A stretch of DNA of 8,742 nucleotides from assembly GCA_030591795.1 (NCBI GenBank), contig JAUVAJ010000051.1:1-8742 (forward strand). The letters run 5' to 3'. Position 1 is the stretch's first letter, and the number at the start of each line of letters is the position of its first letter. The notes under the pieces were generated by a model. It did not search any database. It was given only the letters and a program-made list of their open reading frames with translations, and was not told the DNA's origin. The stretch is from Desulfuromonadales bacterium. Lineage in GTDB: Bacteria > Desulfobacterota > Desulfuromonadia > Desulfuromonadales > UBA2294. Both the position numbers and the translations under genes were made by a program. Below, in pieces: positions 7,002-8,742 of the stretch.

Positions 7002-8693
7002 ATGATTTCATTCACCCGCATCAACCGCAATATCCGCTCGATTCGTCGCTACAGACAGATTCTCGGGATATTGATCAAATACGGTTTCGGCCAAGTCGTC
7101 GAGCAGTTGAATATCGACTACTATCTGGAGTTGGGCCGGCGCATTGTCACGCTCGGTTCAGCCTCTAAAGAGGTCGAGAGGCTGAGTACAGCTCAACGTC
7201 TGCGTCTGGCCATGGAAGAGCTCGGCCCGACTTTTGTCAAACTCGGTCAGGTCCTCTCCACCAGGCCGGATCTCATTCCTACTGAATATTCTGATGAATT
7301 CAGAAAACTTCAGGACAAGGTACCACCGTTTGACAAAGTAGCGGTGCACAAACAATTACAGCTGGAATTCGGTGCAACTAGTGCCGAACTTTTTGCCGAA
7401 TTCAATGATGAACCGCTGGCTGCGGCATCTATAGGTCAAGTCCATAAAGCCCGACTTAAATCGGGTGAAGAGGTTGTCCTGAAGATCCAACGGCCGGATA
7501 TTGAAGCCACTATTGAAACAGACCTTGATATCTTGATGGGACTGGCCTATCTGATTGAAAACCACATGCCGGAAGAAATGATTGCTGATCCGGTTTCTAT
7601 TGTCAGGGAATTTCGCCGGGTTGTGCGTCGCGAACTTGACTATACTCGCGAAGGGAGAACCATAGATCGTTTTGCTGCAAATTTCGAAGATGACAAAACG
7701 ATTATAATCCCGGAGGTATTCTGGGATTATACCGGCAGAACTGTTTTAACCATGTCGTATATGCAAGGAATCAAGATCAATGATTTCACCCGGCTTGAAG
7801 AAGCGGGATACGACCTTAAAATTATTGCCAGAAACGGGGCAAATACATTTCTGGAACAGGTTCTGGGCCATGGGTTATTTCATGGCGACCCCCATCCGGG
7901 CAATATCCTTGTTGCACCCGACAATGTTATTTGCATGCTCGACTACGGCATGGTCGGGCATCTGGATGAGACCCTTAAGTTTCAGTTAATCGACCTGATT
8001 CTGGCTATTGTCAGCCGCGATGTTGACCGCATCATCAGCCAGCTGCTCTATTCCGGTGACATTACAGACGACACCGATCGCAAGCAACTGAAACGTGACA
8101 TGTCTGAGTTCATGGATGACTATTATGAGATCTCCCTGCAAAGAATTGACTCCGGAAAACTCGTCTCGGAATTCATCGAAATTCTCCAGCGTCACCGCAT
8201 CAAGTTTCCAGCTGATCTGATCCTGCTGGCCAAAGCGTTAGTCTCTATGGAAGGCCTCGGCAAGCAACTCGACCCTGAGTTCAACCTGGCCGACAACCTC
8301 AAGCCATTCATAGCACGCGTCATTCGTGAACGGATGGGCGCCAGCAACCTGAAACGCGAAGCGCAGAGCATCGGCCATGCCTACTTCAGCCTCCTGCGCA
8401 GTCTACCGAACGACCTGAAAGAATTTATCAATCGCATCAACCGAAATAATTTTAAAATTGATCTTGAACACCGCGGGTTAGAGCGATTAATTAACGATCT
8501 CGACAAATCGAGCAATCGGCTATCATTCAGCATGCTCATTGGCTCAATAATTGTCGGCTCCTCGCTCATCATGCTGACTGACAAAGGTCCACAAATCTTT
8601 GGTTTCCCTGCACTCGGTCTGGCTGGCTATACCATTGCCGGCCTGCTTGGCCTCTGGTTGGCTATTGGGATTCTCAGATCCGGTCGCCTATAG
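7002..8693 (+). CDS. ubiB: UbiB/ABC1 (ADCK)-family atypical kinase
   Basis: A full-length 563-residue UbiB-family protein, membrane-anchored with its kinase-like domain in the cytoplasm. Family marks in order: KLGQ within FVKLGQVLSTRPDLIP (K80-Q83), the Ala-rich loop AAASIGQVHKARL (140-152) that replaces the P-loop glycines, the nucleotide-site lysine K161 in VVLKIQRP, the ExD motif ELD (211-213), the catalytic loop HGDPHPGN (294-301) and the metal-binding DYG (D314; usually DFG). Two C-terminal transmembrane helices follow, about residues 507-526 and 537-558. In E. coli UbiB is needed for ubiquinone synthesis and acts as an ATPase rather than a protein kinase. In an anaerobe the analogous role would concern menaquinone or isoprenoid-lipid handling, which is inference. 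ATG 7002 lies 7 nt after the phasin-like gene. An in-frame GTG at 6984 would overlap that gene by 11 nt. Neither start has a strong ribosome site, so the start is less certain than the identity. Confidence 0.95.
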   Translation: MISFTRINRNIRSIRRYRQILGILIKYGFGQVVEQLNIDYYLELGRRIVTLGSASKEVERLSTAQRLRLAMEELGPTFVKLGQVLSTRPDLIPTEYSDEFRKLQDKVPPFDKVAVHKQLQLEFGATSAELFAEFNDEPLAAASIGQVHKARLKSGEEVVLKIQRPDIEATIETDLDILMGLAYLIENHMPEEMIADPVSIVREFRRVVRRELDYTREGRTIDRFAANFEDDKTIIIPEVFWDYTGRTVLTMSYMQGIKINDFTRLEEAGYDLKIIARNGANTFLEQVLGHGLFHGDPHPGNILVAPDNVICMLDYGMVGHLDETLKFQLIDLILAIVSRDVDRIISQLLYSGDITDDTDRKQLKRDMSEFMDDYYEISLQRIDSGKLVSEFIEILQRHRIKFPADLILLAKALVSMEGLGKQLDPEFNLADNLKPFIARVIRERMGASNLKREAQSIGHAYFSLLRSLPNDLKEFINRINRNNFKIDLEHRGLERLINDLDKSSNRLSFSMLIGSIIVGSSLIMLTDKGPQIFGFPALGLAGYTIAGLLGLWLAIGILRSGRL

Positions 8694-8701
8694 CTGTACA
8701 G

Positions 8702-8725
8702 GAGTGTGTTGCACTGTCCACACTC
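8702..8725. repeat. Perfect 7-bp inverted repeat after ubiB
   Basis: GAGTGTG (8702-8708) and CACACTC (8719-8725) are perfect inverted copies separated by 10 bases, starting 8 nt after the ubiB stop. A smaller AATG/CATT repeat follows at 8726-8737. There is no T-run afterwards within the window, so it is not a standard intrinsic terminator. An operator, an mRNA hairpin masking the AGGAG at 8700-8704, or chance are all possible. The remaining 17 nt to the window end show no gene that can be supported. Confidence 0.5.
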
Positions 8726-8742
8726 AATGTTGGCATTGTTAC

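Noticed and set aside
6661..7011. 116-codon minus-strand frame with Phe/Ser-rich repeats
   Set aside because: It is the reverse complement of the Glu/Lys-rich coiled coil; the low-complexity look comes from GAA and AAA codons read backwards.
8700..8742. Start of another gene after AGGAG, with GTG 8706, TTG 8709 or ATG 8727
   Set aside because: Fewer than 15 codons are visible and no frame gives a recognisable N-terminus, so no CDS can be supported.

Overview
The window is a gene-dense piece of a bacterial chromosome. All recognisable genes are on the + strand. The combination seen is a RuvB housekeeping gene, an outer-membrane-type lipoprotein, a membrane GGDEF protein, QueH, an RssA-like patatin, and a phasin-like helical protein next to UbiB. 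This suggests a Gram-negative anaerobe of the Desulfuromonas/Pelobacter/Geobacter type, but that placement rests on gene content and general family resemblance only.

Region 1 (1-2609) looks like the tail of a ruv operon. The 3' part of ruvB overlaps by 8 nt a membrane-anchored HAMP-GGDEF protein, which overlaps by 1 nt a small lipoprotein with a helical C-terminus. The GGDEF domain is unusual. It has GGDDY instead of GGDEF, lacks the RxxD inhibitory site, and has Ser at the guanine-contacting position where c-di-GMP synthases carry Asp. That Ser is the published mark of Hypr (3',3'-cGAMP-making) GGDEF enzymes.

Region 2 (2610-2773) is a 164-nt intergenic gap. It holds a sigma70-like promoter, a G-rich/C-rich foldable stretch and a strong intrinsic terminator in close succession, so it may encode a small RNA of about 70 nt or a terminated leader.

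Region 3 (2774-5017) is one large unrecognised protein of 747 residues with no transmembrane segment evident by eye. Its N-terminal part faintly resembles a catalytically dead restriction-endonuclease-like fold.

Region 4 (5077-6618) carries queH (epoxyqueuosine reductase, tRNA modification) and an RssA-like patatin hydrolase, 36 nt apart and probably cotranscribed.

Region 5 (6692-8693) pairs a 100-residue phasin/UbiK-like helical protein with a UbiB-family atypical kinase 7 nt downstream, suggesting joint work in isoprenoid-quinone or membrane-lipid metabolism. The last 49 nt hold a perfect 7-bp inverted repeat and no demonstrable gene.

The most interesting items are the candidate Hypr-type GGDEF protein with its lipoprotein partner, the possible small RNA behind it, and the orphan 747-residue protein.
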